64,000 nucleotides of DNA from Acidovorax sp. sic0104. Its GTDB lineage: Bacteria; Pseudomonadota; Gammaproteobacteria; Burkholderiales; Burkholderiaceae_C. The position numbers were made by a program, and so were the translations under genes. The notes beneath the pieces are model-generated. The model was given only the letters and a program-made list of their open reading frames with translations. It searched no databases and was not told where the DNA came from. Below are positions 62,831 through 64,000 of the stretch, in pieces. The first letter of the stretch is position 1. Every line of letters begins with the position of its first letter. The DNA is taken from assembly GCF_019219095.1 (NCBI RefSeq), contig NZ_JAHUWH010000007.1:124001-188000 (forward strand). Direction: 5' to 3'.

Positions 62831-63178
62831 GTGAACATACGAACTAACCGACCACACAAAGGGCGCGGCCTCGATATGAGGATTGTGCTGCCCGAGCACG
62901 TGCACTTCTCTGATCTGCACCTCCAGCTCGGTACAGGCGGCGATGTGCAAATGGACTGCGGTCCGCTGCGGACCATCTGCGAAGCTTCCGGGATCGACCC
63001 CGAAATGTTCTTCTGCGAGGGTTCAGAGATGAACCTGGCCCACCTGGTTCAGGGTTGGTACCGCGTGCACCTTGCACGCGGCGGCGACCCCGACCCTGTG
63101 TTGGAAGGACTTCACGCCTTCGATGTGATGCCACATTGGAACGGACCACAATTCGTATTCCAGGCGGGGCACGCCTAA
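62831..63178 (+). CDS. Hypothetical protein, 115 aa
   Basis: The frame opens with a TTG at 62783. A GGAGA ribosome-binding site (62820-62824) points to the GTG at 62831, and the ATG at 62876 is a shorter alternative. The core begins MRIVLPEHVHFSDLHLQLGT and has a compact alpha/beta look with CGPLRTICEASGI and LAHLVQGWYRVHLARGG helices. No signal peptide or family is recognised. It is flanked by terminators on both sides, so it is a single-gene unit. Confidence 0.55.
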   Translation: MNIRTNRPHKGRGLDMRIVLPEHVHFSDLHLQLGTGGDVQMDCGPLRTICEASGIDPEMFFCEGSEMNLAHLVQGWYRVHLARGGDPDPVLEGLHAFDVMPHWNGPQFVFQAGHA

Positions 63179-63194
63179 GGCGATCCCAAACGGC

Positions 63195-63229
63195 AAAACG
63201 GCGATGCTTTTTGGAGCATCGCCGTTTTT
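63195..63229. terminator. Bidirectional rho-independent terminator
   Basis: AAAACGGCGATGC and its complement GCATCGCCGTTTT form a stem with an 8-base loop, flanked by A and T runs on the two sides. It can therefore terminate both the rightward 115-aa gene and the leftward gene ending at 63254. Confidence 0.9.
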
Positions 63230-63253
63230 CTTTGGGGAGGCCAGAGGCCAAGC

Positions 63254-64000
63254 CTACTTGAGCAGAAGTGCCTTCCAGTCCGCCTGGGAGTTGGGGAGGG
63301 GAACGGGCTTCACGCGGTCGCCCTCACCGTCGTACACCAGGGGCAGGGTGGTCAGGCGGGCTAGCAGTGCCTGGGTGGAGTTTTCGTCAATCTGGAAGAT
63401 GCCCGTGCCCACGGCGCGCTTGAGTTTCTCGTCCTTCTTCAGGCGGGTTGGCTCCATCCAGGACGTCGAGCGGCCCCGCTGGGCGAACTCGACCAGCTTC
63501 TCCACTCCCTCACCCGAGAGCCGTTCGTATCCCATGGCGATAGCCATCGCCCCCGTGGAAAGCTCATCCTTGCCTGCCGATACCGGCACGATCCGGATGG
63601 GTCGGGGGCTCGCGCCGCTCTTCACAAGCGACTGGTGCAGGCCGACCACACTCAGGAAGCTGCTCTTGCCGGCATCAGGACCGAGGTCCACCACGAAGGT
63701 GAGGGGTATCGACTTGGACTTCCCGCCCTTGAGCACCATCGCGTGCATGTCCTGCGGGCGCAGCGCCCGCGCTGGGTTGTCAGCCATTTCGCCGCGCACG
63801 TAGCGCTCGACCAGCTGATTCATGTCCCGGTCCTTTTCCATGTCGATCATCATCCCGACCACCAGATAGCGGCGGGACTTGTCGGTGTAGAAGACGAAAA
63901 GCTCCTGGCGGCCCTCGGGGTTCTCCGAGGAAAAGCTGTCGGCCTGGACTACGAAGCCATCGAGGCCCGGGATTGGGGACTCCACCTTGCGGATCACCTT
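63254..64000 (-). CDS. DsbC/DsbG-like protein without CXXC, partial at window edge
   Basis: This leftward frame is open to the end of the window, so the N-terminus (including any signal peptide) is missing; at least 248 codons are present. The beginning (IPGLDGFVVQADSF, LFVFYTDKSRRYLVVGMMID) resembles the DsbC/DsbG N-terminal domain. The part where the thioredoxin active site should be reads LTFVVDLGPDAGKSSFLSVV, with no cysteines. It may be a chaperone-like or structural derivative. It is convergent with the 115-aa gene across the bidirectional terminator. Confidence 0.62.
   Translation of the reverse strand, partial: KVIRKVESPIPGLDGFVVQADSFSSENPEGRQELFVFYTDKSRRYLVVGMMIDMEKDRDMNQLVERYVRGEMADNPARALRPQDMHAMVLKGGKSKSIPLTFVVDLGPDAGKSSFLSVVGLHQSLVKSGASPRPIRIVPVSAGKDELSTGAMAIAMGYERLSGEGVEKLVEFAQRGRSTSWMEPTRLKKDEKLKRAVGTGIFQIDENSTQALLARLTTLPLVYDGEGDRVKPVPLPNSQADWKALLLK

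Noticed and set aside
1-64000. Insertion sequences, integrases, resistance genes, tRNA or rRNA genes, and toxin-antitoxin pairs
   Set aside because: I looked for transposase, recombinase and small paired toxin/antitoxin patterns on both strands and saw none that I could support.

Overview
This 64-kb window is GC-rich and shows no rRNA, tRNA, transposase or integrase. It looks like most of the backbone of a large conjugative plasmid, or a plasmid-like conjugative element, from a beta-proteobacterium. The Burkholderiales/Comamonadaceae assignment rests on the style of the small cargo proteins (DUF3717- and DUF6283-like) and of the imuA-imuB-dnaE2 cassette; I have not tested it by search.

Layout. 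(1) 0.1-7.9 kb: small cargo genes of mostly unknown function, a lone LuxR-type regulator on the minus strand and a few exported or charged hypothetical proteins. (2) 8.0-13.3 kb: an SOS-controlled mutasome, imuA-imuB-dnaE2, behind a textbook LexA box. (3) 13.3-17.4 kb: mostly leftward genes, including a ParB-like protein with a C-terminal FtsK-gamma domain, a protein made of two copies of one DNA-binding-like unit, an array of 11-bp repeats, and a membrane protein. (4) 17.6-21.3 kb: a partition locus, with an array of about 12 copies of the palindrome CTTCAACCGGTTGAAG followed by parA and parB. (5) 21.4-25.2 kb: the replication origin, with about 30 copies of a 21-bp iteron in two sub-classes ahead of a Rep_3-type initiator gene, then an H-NS-like gene. 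(6) 25.9-56.8 kb: an F-type conjugation system, in the order coupling protein TraD, DUF4400 protein, EAL phosphodiesterase, VirB1-like lytic transglycosylase, a 1253-residue Ig-like exported protein, a lipoprotein, TraL, E, K, B, V, A, C, TrbI, S26 peptidase, TrbC-TraW fusion, TraU, N, (Sel1 protein), TraF, H, G. (7) 56.8-64 kb: exported accessory proteins (Sel1 repeats, a 950-residue fibronectin/Ig-like protein, a Tat-signal protein, a DsbC-like disulfide isomerase and a Dsb-like protein lacking its active-site cysteines).

How it fits together. Rep and the iterons give replication and copy control, and ParAB with the palindrome array gives segregation. The tra genes build the pilus, the mating channel and the mating-pair stabilisation machinery. 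The many cysteine-rich tra products (TraU, TraN, TraH) explain the Dsb-type helpers. The imu-dnaE2 cassette gives DNA-damage-inducible mutagenesis. No relaxase gene or clear oriT is visible, so the DNA-processing module must lie outside the window. The strongest candidates for undescribed biology are in 14.4-23.8 kb, where a ParB-FtsK-gamma fusion, an 11-bp phased repeat array, a very large centromere-like array and a very large two-class iteron array lie within 10 kb.
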